64,000 nt of DNA. It comes from Flavobacterium sp. (lineage in GTDB: Bacteria; Bacteroidota; Bacteroidia; Flavobacteriales; Flavobacteriaceae). Below, one piece after another: positions 1 through 10,537 of the stretch. A program made the translations under genes and the position numbers. The notes below the pieces were generated by a model. The model worked only from the letters and a program-made list of their open reading frames with translations. It did no database searches and had not been told where the DNA came from. Each line of letters opens with the position of its first letter. Positions within the stretch are counted from its first letter, which is position 1. The stretch covers positions 1 through 64,000 of the forward strand of contig NZ_JAGIAV010000008.1 in NCBI RefSeq assembly GCF_017744675.1, in the 5' to 3' direction.

Positions 1-85
1 AGTGTGATTTCTCCTTCGTCGAAATGACAAGATTGTGGAAAGAAGCCTTTGTTACTTTGTCACTTTGCTGCTTTGAACCTCAAAA

Positions 86-715
86 TCACAATTTCAAATC
101 CTGAGTCAACTCAGTCTCCGATTCAATAGTTTTTCCTTTGTATTCAAGTTTCCAGCCCATTGAATTGGTCATGATTAAAATCTTAGACAATTCGCTAATC
201 AATCTATTTTGGGCATTGGTTTTAAGTGTAGAATTTTCGATTTTTTTAGCCAGATTTGCTTTTACCGACTTATTGATTTTATTGTAATCATCACCCGTAA
301 ACGGATTCAGTTTGCTTTGTTCTACATCGTAAAACTGAATATCTGGATTGATGGTAATTTCTTCTTTTGGAATATTTAAAATCGTGATGGTTTTATTTTT
401 TTCATCAATATCATATTTCATTTGATGCAAATCGTAAGCAACAGTGACATTTGCGTTAACTACAATCAAAGCTTTTTTCTCAAAAGAAATCATGTCCATT
501 AAATATTTCTGCTGATTTTTGTATGTAATCACTTCAGAGAAATGCCCTTCGGTTACAACCAATTTTCCAACATTAAGAATCTGCTGCTGAATCAAATTGG
601 TATTATAGCTTATATCTGAATCGTCATCTTTTTTGAACTGGCAGTATTTAAAAGCCAAGACAATAAGTAAAACAATAGCACCAACACCTATAATTCTTTT
701 GATCAAGTTTTGCAT
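86..715 (-). CDS. DUF4230 family membrane-anchored protein
   Basis: This 209-residue protein has one N-terminal membrane anchor (about residues 8-23, rich in I, V and L) followed by a soluble domain that should face the periplasm. The soluble part, with its KKALIVVNANVTVAYDL stretch and the later NIPKEEITINPDIQFYDVE stretch, resembles the DUF4230 family of Bacteroidota, whose biochemical function is unknown to me. The length is normal for that family and the start codon sits just before the hydrophobic segment. It lies downstream of the tamL/tamB pair on the same strand but is separated from it by a long inverted repeat, so it may be its own transcription unit. The family assignment is from memory of the pattern. 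Confidence 0.75.
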   Translation of the reverse strand: MQNLIKRIIGVGAIVLLIVLAFKYCQFKKDDDSDISYNTNLIQQQILNVGKLVVTEGHFSEVITYKNQQKYLMDMISFEKKALIVVNANVTVAYDLHQMKYDIDEKNKTITILNIPKEEITINPDIQFYDVEQSKLNPFTGDDYNKINKSVKANLAKKIENSTLKTNAQNRLISELSKILIMTNSMGWKLEYKGKTIESETELTQDLKL

Positions 716-895
716 TCCGATAATTTATTTAAACGAATTTACTTCATTTTTTCTTTTTTTAGCCACGAATTCACGAATTTTCGCTAATCCCTTTGTCTAT
801 TATTTTTTTTCAATTTCACAAATTAAAATTTGTGAAATTCAATTATAAGTATTCACACGGATTAGCGAAAATTCGTGAATTCGTGGCCAATAGAT
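716..895. repeat. nested inverted repeat between DUF4230 gene and tamL
   Basis: A perfect 29-nt inverted repeat has arms at 762-790 and 859-887 (left arm begins GCCACGAATTCACG and ends CGCTAATCC). Inside it is a second perfect 13-nt hairpin, AATTTCACAAATT at 812-824 and its complement at 827-839, with a 2-nt loop. The whole unit could fold as one long cruciform or RNA hairpin. A weaker echo of the outer arm (GCCACGAA then GGCACGAAG) occurs at 8453-8477. Such elements are common between genes in flavobacteria; a role as bidirectional terminator or mRNA stabiliser is inference. Confidence 0.8.
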
Positions 896-3223
896 TTAGA
901 ACGGATAGCCGATTGCGATATTCAGAATGAGGTTGTCTTTTCTCCAGGAACTGCTTCCTAAATTAATATTATCAATGACCCAGCGTTGTCCGTCTGGCAA
1001 TGCTGGATTTCGAAGTGGAATGGCTAAATCGGTTCTTAAAACCAAAAATGACAAATCGAAACGCAAACCAGCTCCTGCGCCTATGGCAATTTCTTTCATA
1101 AAATCTTTGGAAATTTCTGCTCCAGGTTTATTGGGATCGGCATGCAAAAGCCAAATATTTCCCGCATCTAAAAATACAGCACCTCTCACAATGCTAAATA
1201 ATTTAGCTCGATATTCAGTATTGAATTCCAGTTTTAAATCGGCAGATTGATCGGGTGTATAATTATCGTTTGTTGTGGGCGGAATCACATAACTTCCAGG
1301 TCCTAATGTTCTGGCTCTAAAAGCTCTAATACTATTGGTTCCTCCTACCACAAATTGTTTAGATGCCGGAAGCGTTCTCGAATTTCCGTAAGCAAAACCT
1401 GCACCAACAATCAATCTACTAGCCAATTCGCTTTCTTTTCCGAGCTTTAAATAATGTCTAAAATCGGATCTGATTTTGACATATTGACTAAACGGGACAT
1501 CAAAGATTTTTATCGTATCATTTTTCTTAATATTAGCGCCAGTAATTGCTCCTGTCAGGTTTCCTGCTAAATCCAATTCTCCATTAAAATAGATGGTATG
1601 CTTTTTTCTTTTCTGCATCGTATTGGTATACGTATAATTATACGTTGGACCAAAAATCAATTGTTTTTCAATTACTTTTCCTAATGCTGGGTCAGTTTTA
1701 ATATCTTCCAAATATTCTGGTGTAACATGATTCGGACTCACATAAGTTACATCTACAATGTTCAACTGATGCTCTTTACGAATGTTTTCTTTCCACATAT
1801 ATCCAAACGAAGTATTAAACGAATTCAGGGCATAAAGCTGTGTTCTTTTTTGGTATTCGTAACGAAGCGTTGCTTTGGTTCTAGGCACATATTCGCTGTT
1901 TCCTTCAATATGAAAAGGTGTTATAAATCGTGGCCAAGTCAAACTGGTTTCGGCTCCAAGTTTATATATGTTTTTTCCCTTATTTACTCCTCCAAGCTGA
2001 AAATCGGCACCACCAAAAACAGATGCCGTAAACAATTCTGCTCCTCTTAAAAAGTTTCGATTATTCCAATTTAAATTTAATTCGGTACCTGTATAACTCG
2101 CAGAATTGGTTTTTCCGATTACTTCAACACGAATAAACTTTTTCGGCAAAAGAGTCAAATAGTAATACGAATCTAAAGCGTTTGGGATAGAATCTGAAGG
2201 TTTAAATTCGTTCTTTACAAAACTAAATGTTCCCAGATTTACAAATCGGTTTAAAGTCAAATTATGATCTTTTCTATTGTAAACATCACCTCTTTTGAAA
2301 TAAATCGTTCGGTCGTAAATTCTTGGTTTGAAAGTATCTGCCGTATCAATTATCGTGAGATCTTTGTATTGCGTGATATTTTTTTTTCGATAAACCGCAC
2401 TATCATTCGTTAGAGAATAATTCGGATACACAAAAATCTTATCGATCTTATATGCCGTCAAGGCTTTTACAGGCGTATCATCTTTTATAACCAATCTGAT
2501 TCGCACTTCGTGATCGCCTTTACTGCTGTCTACTTTTGCCAAAATATAATCTGGATTAAAATAGAAGTATCCTTTTTCTTTCAATCTCGCATCAATTCGT
2601 TCTCTTTCTGCTTTTATGACATCTAAATCATAAGGCGCGCCAACTTTAAGCAAACTTCTTCGGTGGCTTCTTGCAATAATCTTTGACATTTTTAAAGAAT
2701 CATCTGGGAAAATGACACTTTTTATAATGTATTGCTGTCTTGGCGTAACCATATATTCTGCCGTAACTCTTTTGTTTCGAACAGTCGAATCGGCACTGAC
2801 GCGCGTTTTAAAGTAGCCTCTATTTTCTGTAAAATTCCGAAGAACAGAAGCATTATAATCCAAGTCGACCTGACTAAAAAGTACTGGCGGTTCTCCAACC
2901 TTATTTCGCAACCAATATCTTGTTCCTTTGTCTTTTTTAGGTTCGCCAGCCAGATTGTAAATCAGTAACTTTGGGCGCAATCCTAAAAACTGTTTGTTTG
3001 GTTTTGGGCGCAGTAAACCTTCTAGTTCCTTTTCCAATGCTTTTCGATCTTTCTTTTTCATAATCGAATCTTTTATGGTTACAGAACCGCCTGTATAAAG
3101 CAAATCGCCTTCTGGAAGGTATTTTGTATTACTGCATCCTACAACAAAAAATAAGGTCAGCAGTGCCATACACTTTATATAAAATGGGTTTATATGATTA
3201 TGTTTTCTGCTCATTTCCTTCAA
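896..3223 (-). CDS. tamL: TamL-type BamA/TamA-family outer-membrane lipoprotein
   Basis: This is a 775-residue outer-membrane assembly protein of the Omp85 superfamily. The N-terminus has a lipoprotein signal with the lipobox Cys at residue 30 (VVGC), which distinguishes TamL of Bacteroidota from proteobacterial TamA. Residues of about 40-380 are the POTRA-like periplasmic part (for example TRVSADSTVRNKRVTAEY), and residues of about 390-775 form the beta-barrel, including the GGTNSIRAFRARTLGPG motif typical of the Omp85 L6 loop and a terminal aromatic residue (IAIGYPF). The start overlaps the end of tamB by 26 nt, so the two are translationally coupled and form the outer- and inner-membrane halves of one transport and assembly module. 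Confidence 0.9.
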   Translation of the reverse strand: MKEMSRKHNHINPFYIKCMALLTLFFVVGCSNTKYLPEGDLLYTGGSVTIKDSIMKKKDRKALEKELEGLLRPKPNKQFLGLRPKLLIYNLAGEPKKDKGTRYWLRNKVGEPPVLFSQVDLDYNASVLRNFTENRGYFKTRVSADSTVRNKRVTAEYMVTPRQQYIIKSVIFPDDSLKMSKIIARSHRRSLLKVGAPYDLDVIKAERERIDARLKEKGYFYFNPDYILAKVDSSKGDHEVRIRLVIKDDTPVKALTAYKIDKIFVYPNYSLTNDSAVYRKKNITQYKDLTIIDTADTFKPRIYDRTIYFKRGDVYNRKDHNLTLNRFVNLGTFSFVKNEFKPSDSIPNALDSYYYLTLLPKKFIRVEVIGKTNSASYTGTELNLNWNNRNFLRGAELFTASVFGGADFQLGGVNKGKNIYKLGAETSLTWPRFITPFHIEGNSEYVPRTKATLRYEYQKRTQLYALNSFNTSFGYMWKENIRKEHQLNIVDVTYVSPNHVTPEYLEDIKTDPALGKVIEKQLIFGPTYNYTYTNTMQKRKKHTIYFNGELDLAGNLTGAITGANIKKNDTIKIFDVPFSQYVKIRSDFRHYLKLGKESELASRLIVGAGFAYGNSRTLPASKQFVVGGTNSIRAFRARTLGPGSYVIPPTTNDNYTPDQSADLKLEFNTEYRAKLFSIVRGAVFLDAGNIWLLHADPNKPGAEISKDFMKEIAIGAGAGLRFDLSFLVLRTDLAIPLRNPALPDGQRWVIDNINLGSSSWRKDNLILNIAIGYPF

Positions 3224-6200
3224 TTGTTTTTTCGTCTTCGTTCTCCTGCAATTTTTCTTTTTCTTTCTGCTCTTTCTTTTTCTGCTTTTCTTTTTCCTTG
3301 AGGATTTTCTCCTCTCTAATCAATTCTTTTTCTGTTTCTGTACGATGAAAAAGTTCTCTAAATTTATTGTAACTCATCGTGATAACAAATGCAACTCCAG
3401 TTTCAATTACCTGACCTTCAACCGCCACCTGGTATTGATTTTTGCGATACGCACGAATCATATAACGGCCATCCTTTGTTAATTGATAATCTAAAGCAAC
3501 ATCACCCGCAATATTGGTCGTTTCTTCGTTGGCGCGCTCTTGTCCTTCAACTCCAAAACTGCTTCCAACAGTCACTTTCAATCGATCATCTAATAGTTTT
3601 TTAGAAACTTGCACATTCAAATCGGTTCTGTTTTGCATCGTTCCTGTAGTATAATCTTCGGTAGATTCTAAGTCAAAATTCACTTCAAATCCTTCGATAA
3701 GATCTCCGGCCAGATTATTTAATTGCTGCGAAAGAATTTTGCTTACACTTTGTCGAGCAAAAGATTCTGCACTTGTACCGCCACTTTCGCTTGCAAACGG
3801 ATTTTCGCCCACAAATCTGTTCAATAATAAAAGAGCAAAAACTTGTTTGTTTAATTCTGCTGGATCTTGCTCTAATTGTTTCAGTTTTGCCTGTGTCATA
3901 TCTACAACATTTGAAGCAACATTATAATTTCCTTCCGGAAGCACAATTCCAAATGAAATCTCTGGTTTTAGCAATTCTCCATTCATTTTCAATAAAGTCT
4001 GAAAAGGAAGCTTTTGCTTATAGGTATTTTGTACCGCTTGAGGTTCTCCCTTTATCTGACTTCCTAATAAATCAATTGGCGCTGTGTTTACTTTATAAAT
4101 GGCTGTAATATTTAAAGTTGCCATTGTTGGTTCGCCGTTCCAGGTAATAAAACTTCCTTTCTGAATATCAAATTTTCTTTTAATTCCGTTGAAATTCATT
4201 TCATAAGCTCCATCCGAAAACTCATATTTCCCTGTCAAAGTTGTTTTTCCAGACTGATCAATTCCACCTACTAATTCCGCTTCTCCTTTCAAATTCAAAT
4301 AATCACCATTAGATTTATCGATTAGCAATGTTAATTCTGCTTCTTTATTGATTGAAATGCCCACATTCACATCCATTCCTTTCAATTCCGATTGATTGAG
4401 TTTGTTCTGCATATCAACCGTTTGTTTAAGATAGGCATTGTCTTCATCCACAAATTCTACAATTCCTTCACGATCTGCTATAGAAGGATCTGATTGCGGC
4501 ATTACGACTGTAAATTTGGTTTCTTTATTGATTTTAATTGTTCCGTCGACCACAGGACTATCCAAATTTCCTTTGATATTCAGTTTTGTATCTAAAAACA
4601 AATCGCCATAAAACAAATCATTGTCTTTTGCTTTTGAATGAATTGCTCTAAAATCGTTTGCTTCTACAATCAAATTGAAATTATATTTTACAAAATCTGG
4701 AGACTGAATAGTTCCGTTTACAAACAATTCATTGTCATTTTCGTCGAAAAGAGAGAATTTATCAAATGAAATGGTTTCGTTGCTGAAAGTGATTTTTTCG
4801 TTTTTAGTTTTAAAGTACGAATTCAGTTGTGTCACTCTAAAACCAGCATCATTAAAGTTCAATTCTCCGTTAATTTTTGGTGAAGAAGTATTTCCCGTCA
4901 ATTTAAAATTTCCAGATAAAAAACCTTGTCCTTCGGTAATATTTCCCATGCTAAAACCTTGAATGCTTTTGATGTACAGTTTGTTGATTGCAACATCAAA
5001 ATCAAAATTTCCAGCGTCTAATTGGTAATCTCCTGTCAGTTTCAGATCATTTCCTTCGTCGCTCAACGTTACATTTGCTGCAAGCGTATTAGCTGTTTTA
5101 TTGTCAACTTTTATTTCTAAATCGCCAACTTTTGATCCTTTAAAAGTAAAATCGTCAATTTTTAGATCTGATGTAAAAGTCGGATTTGTCATAACGTTTT
5201 CAACTAACGCATTTCCGTTTATCAAACCTTGCATCAACAACTCGTCTTTTTTAACCATATTCATAATGGTTTCAATTTTGAAGTTCACAAAGTCGACTTG
5301 CAATGGTGCATTATTTTGATTTCCTTGCGATTGAATTTTTAACTCATTTCCGTTATTATTCAAATTGAATTTATTGACGTAAAGTCGTTTGTCTCCAAAT
5401 TCAATAGCATTTTCCGGATCGACCTTCCATTTGTCATAATTTAAAATGAAGCTGTTTGGATCTAGTTTTAAAACATTTTTAGAATCTTCTGCTTTAAATT
5501 CACCCGCTATAAAATACTGTTGTTTTTGTTTGGCATCCTGAACTTCAAGCGCATAGGTTAAAATATTATTTTGCACTTCTCCGCTTAAACTGGTAAACGG
5601 AATTTTTAAAGAGCCGCTTTCAATTGTAGCTACAGAAACCGAATATTCTAAAGCATTTTCTTTGGCTTCAATATTAATTCTTCCGTCAGAAATGGTATTG
5701 TTGGTGTAAACAATTCTCGGAATCGTTCCTTTTACTTCCAGAGAATCAGTTTTGTTATTGTATTTCCCATTGATCGTGAAAGGTTCTAAACCTGTCAATT
5801 TTGGCAATAATTTAAAAAGTATTGGATCATTATCCACTTTTAGCATAAATGCCAGCCTTTGCTCATCTGATTCTGCATTGACCTTCGGATTTTTAAGATC
5901 AATATATTTCGATAGTGATTTTTGGATCGAATTTGCCAAAGTCGTCAGTTTGTACTTTCCGTTCACCTCTGCCTTTAGAAACTGAGACGAAATTTTAATC
6001 GAATTACTGTCTTTGTCTGCGAAAGCAAAAACACGAATGGAATCTAAGACAATTGGCTCCGCATTCTGCAAAATCTGAATATTGGACAAAAACACTTTTC
6101 CGTTCAAAAAATCAGGATTACTGTTGGTAATATCGGCATCGACATTTCCGCGAAGTTTCATTGGACCTGCGTGCAGATTCAGTTTTTCTAAATCGGCAAT

Positions 6201-8309
6201 ATCTAAATTCAATTTTAATTTTACGGTTGGATATTTCTCTTTTGTGTCTCCGCTGGCAGTCAAATCGAAATTCAGATTTGGATCTTTCATTCCTGATTTT
6301 ACGGCGAAAGAACCATTTTCGATATTTCCTTTTAATGCTAAATCTCGATACGTATATCGATTAAAAACCGCTTTCTGTACCAAACCATCAACTGCTGCAT
6401 TTGCGGTTTTTGGATCTAAACCATTTCCTTTTACTTTCGCTTTAAGCGTAATTTTTCCAATTGAATCGTTTTTAATCAATCGGCCCAAATCAAATTCCTG
6501 TAGCGAAACATCTGCATCGTATTTTTCTCTTTTCTTGATTCGCTGATCAAAAAGAGCATCTATTTTTGCATTTCCGAAACTGCTGTTTAAAGCCAAATTG
6601 GTTTTGAAATTCTGCACCGAACCTTTAAATTTTCCTTGCAAACTCAGTTGTGAAGGCAATTGAATGTTTTTAGGAATTGTTCCTGCTGGCACAAACATAT
6701 TAATATCTTTCGAAGTGCTCGAAATCTTCTTGATATTCAAATCATAATAGGCTTTTTGGGCATCAGGAAGTCCGGCGATTTTCCCCGAAAGGGAAACTTT
6801 TGTAGCCCCGATTCCGCTCATTTCGAATTTCGAAATATTCAAATCTTTCACTTTTCCGTTCACTCGACTGTCGACATACAAAATCGCATTTGGATTACTC
6901 TTAAACGGATTGGTTTTCTGCAAATCGGGAACAAATAGCAAAATGTCTTTGAAACCAATTTTTGACTGTTTTAAATTGGCATCGACAGCAAGATTTCCTA
7001 AATCTTTTTGAAGCGATTCAAGCGATTTGTATTGCACCTTAATTTTATCTTGAACAAGAGTTTGCGACGTTTTTAAATACAAATTCTCTAACGAAGCATT
7101 TTTTGGACCATAAAAGAAATCTGTTTTTAAAGCCTGAATCTGCAAACCGCTTTTTTCGCTTACAGTTAAGGTTTGGATATTTCCCGAAATGGTATCATTT
7201 CCGTAATACAATTTCTCTGCTTTAAAATTGAATTTATCCAAATCTAGATGCGCATAATCAATACCTTTTGTTTTTGGTTTTGATTGCATATCATCAAATT
7301 TGAAAGCGATGTCTTCAAGATTAGCCTCGTTGAGTTTTACTTTCCAGCCTGCTTGTTTTATCGCGGTTGTATCTAAATCTGGAGCCTGAATCTGCTTATC
7401 TTTTGCGCCAAGACGTAAATTTCCTTTAAGATTTTTAACTTCAAAAGTATCAAAATCCAAAAACTGTTTATTAATATCAATCTCATTTACTACTAAATTT
7501 AAATTTCCTAAACGAATGCCCGAATTTAATTCCGAGTCTTTATTATCATATAAAACATCAATTTTAGCCAAAGTGATTTTATCCAACTTCAGTTTAAAAT
7601 CTGGACGTTTCGAAACGGTATCAATGGTTTTAACCGAAACTTCTGCAATTTTCTCAACAACATCCTGATCCAAAACTACTTTCAGTCCGTTCAAATTAAT
7701 ATTCGGAATATTAAAATCCATTTTATCCAAATCGAATTTCTTGAATTTGGTATCAAAATGAGTTAGATTTACTCGAATATCATTTTTCGAATAATCATCT
7801 TTGAAATTAAATTTAACCTGATCTAGATTTACCTTTACAACAGAAATTTTGAAAGGTTTTGCATTGGGGTCTTCTACTTTTGGCTCTTTAGATTCGAATG
7901 CTTTTATAATATAATCGAAATTGAAAACGCCTTCTTTGTTTCTTGAAATATTAGCTTTTACATTTTCCAGTGAAACCGAATTGATTTCCAATTCGCTGCT
8001 AACCAATTTAAAAAGATCAACATCGACCTCTAATCTTTTACCCGCCAGCAATGTATCTTTTTTTTGATCTTCAAAATAAAAACCTTCCAGCACCACATCT
8101 TTTGGAAATTTGATTAAGATTTTATCCAAAGAGACTTTGGTTTTTATTTTACCTTGAAGATACGTTATCGCTTTGTCCTTAACGAAATTTTGAACTGACG
8201 GAACTTGAATTAAAATAATGACAAGCAATAATAATGTAATCACAGAACCCACACACCAAAGAAGTATACGAAGTGTTTTTTTTAAATAGTGAATGGATTT
8301 CTTATTCAT
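3198..8309 (-). CDS. tamB: TamB-family translocation/assembly module protein
   Basis: This 1703-residue protein has a single N-terminal transmembrane helix (about residues 14-34) followed by a very long run of alternating short beta-strands, as in the AsmA-like/TamB beta-taco fold that carries lipids or substrates across the periplasm. The C-terminal 450 residues match the TamB (DUF490) domain, with sequence such as SGKTTLTGKYEFSDGAYEMN and LLLNRFVGENPF. It ends in a charged Lys/Glu-rich tail. It is the first gene of a two-gene operon with tamL. Bacteroidota TamB proteins are typically 1400-1700 residues, so this one is full length. Confidence 0.9.
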   Translation of the reverse strand: MNKKSIHYLKKTLRILLWCVGSVITLLLLVIILIQVPSVQNFVKDKAITYLQGKIKTKVSLDKILIKFPKDVVLEGFYFEDQKKDTLLAGKRLEVDVDLFKLVSSELEINSVSLENVKANISRNKEGVFNFDYIIKAFESKEPKVEDPNAKPFKISVVKVNLDQVKFNFKDDYSKNDIRVNLTHFDTKFKKFDLDKMDFNIPNINLNGLKVVLDQDVVEKIAEVSVKTIDTVSKRPDFKLKLDKITLAKIDVLYDNKDSELNSGIRLGNLNLVVNEIDINKQFLDFDTFEVKNLKGNLRLGAKDKQIQAPDLDTTAIKQAGWKVKLNEANLEDIAFKFDDMQSKPKTKGIDYAHLDLDKFNFKAEKLYYGNDTISGNIQTLTVSEKSGLQIQALKTDFFYGPKNASLENLYLKTSQTLVQDKIKVQYKSLESLQKDLGNLAVDANLKQSKIGFKDILLFVPDLQKTNPFKSNPNAILYVDSRVNGKVKDLNISKFEMSGIGATKVSLSGKIAGLPDAQKAYYDLNIKKISSTSKDINMFVPAGTIPKNIQLPSQLSLQGKFKGSVQNFKTNLALNSSFGNAKIDALFDQRIKKREKYDADVSLQEFDLGRLIKNDSIGKITLKAKVKGNGLDPKTANAAVDGLVQKAVFNRYTYRDLALKGNIENGSFAVKSGMKDPNLNFDLTASGDTKEKYPTVKLKLNLDIADLEKLNLHAGPMKLRGNVDADITNSNPDFLNGKVFLSNIQILQNAEPIVLDSIRVFAFADKDSNSIKISSQFLKAEVNGKYKLTTLANSIQKSLSKYIDLKNPKVNAESDEQRLAFMLKVDNDPILFKLLPKLTGLEPFTINGKYNNKTDSLEVKGTIPRIVYTNNTISDGRINIEAKENALEYSVSVATIESGSLKIPFTSLSGEVQNNILTYALEVQDAKQKQQYFIAGEFKAEDSKNVLKLDPNSFILNYDKWKVDPENAIEFGDKRLYVNKFNLNNNGNELKIQSQGNQNNAPLQVDFVNFKIETIMNMVKKDELLMQGLINGNALVENVMTNPTFTSDLKIDDFTFKGSKVGDLEIKVDNKTANTLAANVTLSDEGNDLKLTGDYQLDAGNFDFDVAINKLYIKSIQGFSMGNITEGQGFLSGNFKLTGNTSSPKINGELNFNDAGFRVTQLNSYFKTKNEKITFSNETISFDKFSLFDENDNELFVNGTIQSPDFVKYNFNLIVEANDFRAIHSKAKDNDLFYGDLFLDTKLNIKGNLDSPVVDGTIKINKETKFTVVMPQSDPSIADREGIVEFVDEDNAYLKQTVDMQNKLNQSELKGMDVNVGISINKEAELTLLIDKSNGDYLNLKGEAELVGGIDQSGKTTLTGKYEFSDGAYEMNFNGIKRKFDIQKGSFITWNGEPTMATLNITAIYKVNTAPIDLLGSQIKGEPQAVQNTYKQKLPFQTLLKMNGELLKPEISFGIVLPEGNYNVASNVVDMTQAKLKQLEQDPAELNKQVFALLLLNRFVGENPFASESGGTSAESFARQSVSKILSQQLNNLAGDLIEGFEVNFDLESTEDYTTGTMQNRTDLNVQVSKKLLDDRLKVTVGSSFGVEGQERANEETTNIAGDVALDYQLTKDGRYMIRAYRKNQYQVAVEGQVIETGVAFVITMSYNKFRELFHRTETEKELIREEKILKEKEKQKKKEQKEKEKLQENEDEKTIEGNEQKT

Positions 8310-8520
8310 ACGTCAATAAATCATTAAGATTAAAATTGCTTCTGAAAAAAGCAGGATTAGACATCTTACAAAAATGTAAAATTTAAACCTTAACAATTTA
8401 CACAATTATGAGGAATTATTCTAAAATTTTATTGCTGAATGAGTTTTTTCTTGCCACGAAAGCTCTAAGGCACGAAGTTTTTTTAAATCTTATGATGACT
8501 GAAAATCAAACCTAAAGTCT
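8310..8520. other. intergenic region upstream of tamB, degenerate repeat fragment
   Basis: No gene is visible here. The stretch holds the presumed minus-strand promoter of tamB and, at 8453-8487, a fragment GCCACGAAAGCTC-TAA-GGCACGAAG followed by a T-run, which resembles one arm of the inverted repeat at 762-790. No convincing TAnnTTTG box was picked out with confidence. Confidence 0.4.
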
Positions 8521-9477
8521 TTAGAATTTAATATGGGGAAGTTTTTTTCCTAAAGCATCTATTTTCTGCTGAAGATTGGCTAAGAATTTTTGATGCTGAT
8601 CTGATTCTGGATTGAAACTTCTGTGACGAAGACTTTTCTGAATTTCGTTTACTTCTTTCATCACATAAAAACTGTTTTCTGAAATATAGCTTTCGCTGAA
8701 AAGCTTCCAAATATAATCTATCGCAATTTGGTTGGGATGAAGCATATCTTCGGCATAAAATCGATAATCACGGAGTTCGTCCATCATGATTTCATAGGAA
8801 GGGAAATATTCTAATTGTAGATTGTAGATTTCAGATTTTAGAATACTATGTAATGCTGTAAATAAATGCGATTTGCTTAATTGATTTTCTACAAAACCGT
8901 CTTTGATATGACGAACTGGAGAAATCGTAAATATAAAATTGATATTAGAATTTAAACCTTGAATAGCCTCAATTGTATTTTGAATGCTTTTCTGAATTAC
9001 TTCTGCTGATAATAATTCTTTTGAAAATTGCTTTTGAGGCACTTTATGGCAATTGGCTACAATTTCGTCTTTTTCTAGATTTCTGTAAATCCAAGACGTT
9101 CCAAAAGTGATGATTATATGTGTAGCTTCTTTTATTTGTTTGTGCGTTTCTGTAATCGCTTTATTTAATGATTCCAGCAATTCTTGTCGGTCTGAATTAC
9201 TCAGATCAGAATGCACTTCATAACTATGCCAACGTTCGTTATGGAAAAAAACATCTTTTTCTTCGAACAATTCTTGTTTAGAAATTCTATCAAATAACTT
9301 TTCAATTGAAACAGGATTAAAAATTATCCCAAACGGATTGGTTTCATTTTGAAATTTAAAATAATCGAATTTCTCTGCCATATTTTCTGCAAAACAAGAA
9401 CCAATAGAAAGTATTTTCGAATTATAATCGATTGGACTTTTGCTTTTGGAAATTGGTATTTGGGTTCTGAATTGCAT
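8521..9477 (-). CDS. GSCFA domain protein
   Basis: The 318-residue protein carries the family signature GSCFA at residues 26-30 (SIGSCFAENMA), followed by NPFGIIFNP. GSCFA proteins are related to SGNH/GDSL-type hydrolases, with the Ser of GSC as the presumed nucleophile; the substrate is not known. The C-terminal DMLHPNQIAIDYIW contains an Asp/His pair of the kind that completes an SGNH triad. No signal peptide is seen, so it is probably cytoplasmic. It stands alone between tamB and a terminator-bounded lipoprotein gene. Confidence 0.9.
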   Translation of the reverse strand: MQFRTQIPISKSKSPIDYNSKILSIGSCFAENMAEKFDYFKFQNETNPFGIIFNPVSIEKLFDRISKQELFEEKDVFFHNERWHSYEVHSDLSNSDRQELLESLNKAITETHKQIKEATHIIITFGTSWIYRNLEKDEIVANCHKVPQKQFSKELLSAEVIQKSIQNTIEAIQGLNSNINFIFTISPVRHIKDGFVENQLSKSHLFTALHSILKSEIYNLQLEYFPSYEIMMDELRDYRFYAEDMLHPNQIAIDYIWKLFSESYISENSFYVMKEVNEIQKSLRHRSFNPESDQHQKFLANLQQKIDALGKKLPHIKF

Positions 9478-9523
9478 TGCTTTTTATTTTAATTACGAAT
9501 TTCACCAATTTTCATCAATAAAA

Positions 9524-9552
9524 AAACCAAATACAGAAAGTATTTGGTTTTC
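9524..9552 (-). terminator. intrinsic terminator of the 9575-10375 lipoprotein gene
   Basis: The hairpin AAAACCAAATA / TATTTGGTTTT has a 7-nt loop and is followed on the minus strand by a run of T. It lies 23 nt past the stop codon of the minus-strand lipoprotein gene. Confidence 0.75.
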
Positions 9553-9574
9553 ATGGTTTGGTATCTTGTCCAAA

Positions 9575-10375
9575 TTAGTATATATATTCAGTTATTTCAT
9601 TTACATCATCCACCGCAAAGGATATTTTTTTAGTTGGATAACCTTCTTTATTGTATTCATATTTAACACCAGTAGTATAATTATACTTAATATTATCAGA
9701 TTGACATGTTGTATAGTGACTTACTCTATTTAAATTATTTATAGCAGAAAAAGAGCCTATAGTATCAAGGTTCCCTTCATTCAATAAATATTTTAATCCT
9801 AAAATATTTTTAAATGCACTATTACTTGTATCGTAGTTGAATAAATAGGTTTCAGAAAAAGTAATAGAATCATATTCATAATATGATTCTATTTTTGTCA
9901 AATTTCCTTCGGTAAAAGATAAAGTTTGAAGTGTAGGGGTTTTTAATTCTTTCCCCATTTTATCATTTATCAAATATTCTTCTCGATTAACTGTTCCATC
10001 TTCATTATAAATGTACAAGTACTTAAATCGAGTTCCTTCTGAAATTTTATCTACGACAACCAATTTATCATTTTCATAAGTAAATGATGTTTCCGAAATT
10101 TTCAACTCTATTCCTGATTCAGAACTGTATTTTGTCTCTTTTACAATTTTATCGCCCTCATACACGTACTCATTTCTCTTATTTGAGCTACTAATTTTTA
10201 AAATTTTATTCCCGTCATAAAGGAAGTTCGTTACACTGGTGTATGAACCATTTACAGATTTACTAATTATTGATTTAGGCAAAATCAATTTCTTTTCAGG
10301 GCTTTTTTCATCATCATTATTACAAGAGACTAAAACAGTTAAGCAGCTTAACAAAAAGAAATACATTTTTTTCAT
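9575..10375 (-). CDS. lipoprotein with YD-like beta repeats
   Basis: This is a 266-residue lipoprotein with signal peptide and lipobox (LVSCNNDD, Cys about residue 19). The rest is a chain of short strand-turn-strand units such as NFLYDGNKILKI, NEYVYEGDKIVKE and SFTYENDKLVVV, the pattern of YD/RHS-like wrapping repeats. It ends in ITEYIY. It is clearly related in architecture to the 249-residue protein encoded at 11840-12589 (NYKYDGNKIVSVTDD, LGTTEYFY). The two flank the metalloprotease-lectin gene on the opposite strand. Function is unknown; a surface-exposed role is inference. Confidence 0.75.
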   Translation of the reverse strand: MKKMYFFLLSCLTVLVSCNNDDEKSPEKKLILPKSIISKSVNGSYTSVTNFLYDGNKILKISSSNKRNEYVYEGDKIVKETKYSSESGIELKISETSFTYENDKLVVVDKISEGTRFKYLYIYNEDGTVNREEYLINDKMGKELKTPTLQTLSFTEGNLTKIESYYEYDSITFSETYLFNYDTSNSAFKNILGLKYLLNEGNLDTIGSFSAINNLNRVSHYTTCQSDNIKYNYTTGVKYEYNKEGYPTKKISFAVDDVNEITEYIY

Positions 10376-10537
10376 AATCGTTTTGAGTTAGAAAGGTTCA
10401 TACAAAAGGAGCGTTTTTCGCCTTCTTTAAATTCCACAAAAAGACATTTTTATAACAGATTAAGCCACAACTTAAATCAAAACAGCATTATACGTTCATT
10501 TTTCATTAAAATTGCGGTATCCTTAAATCAAAAACGT

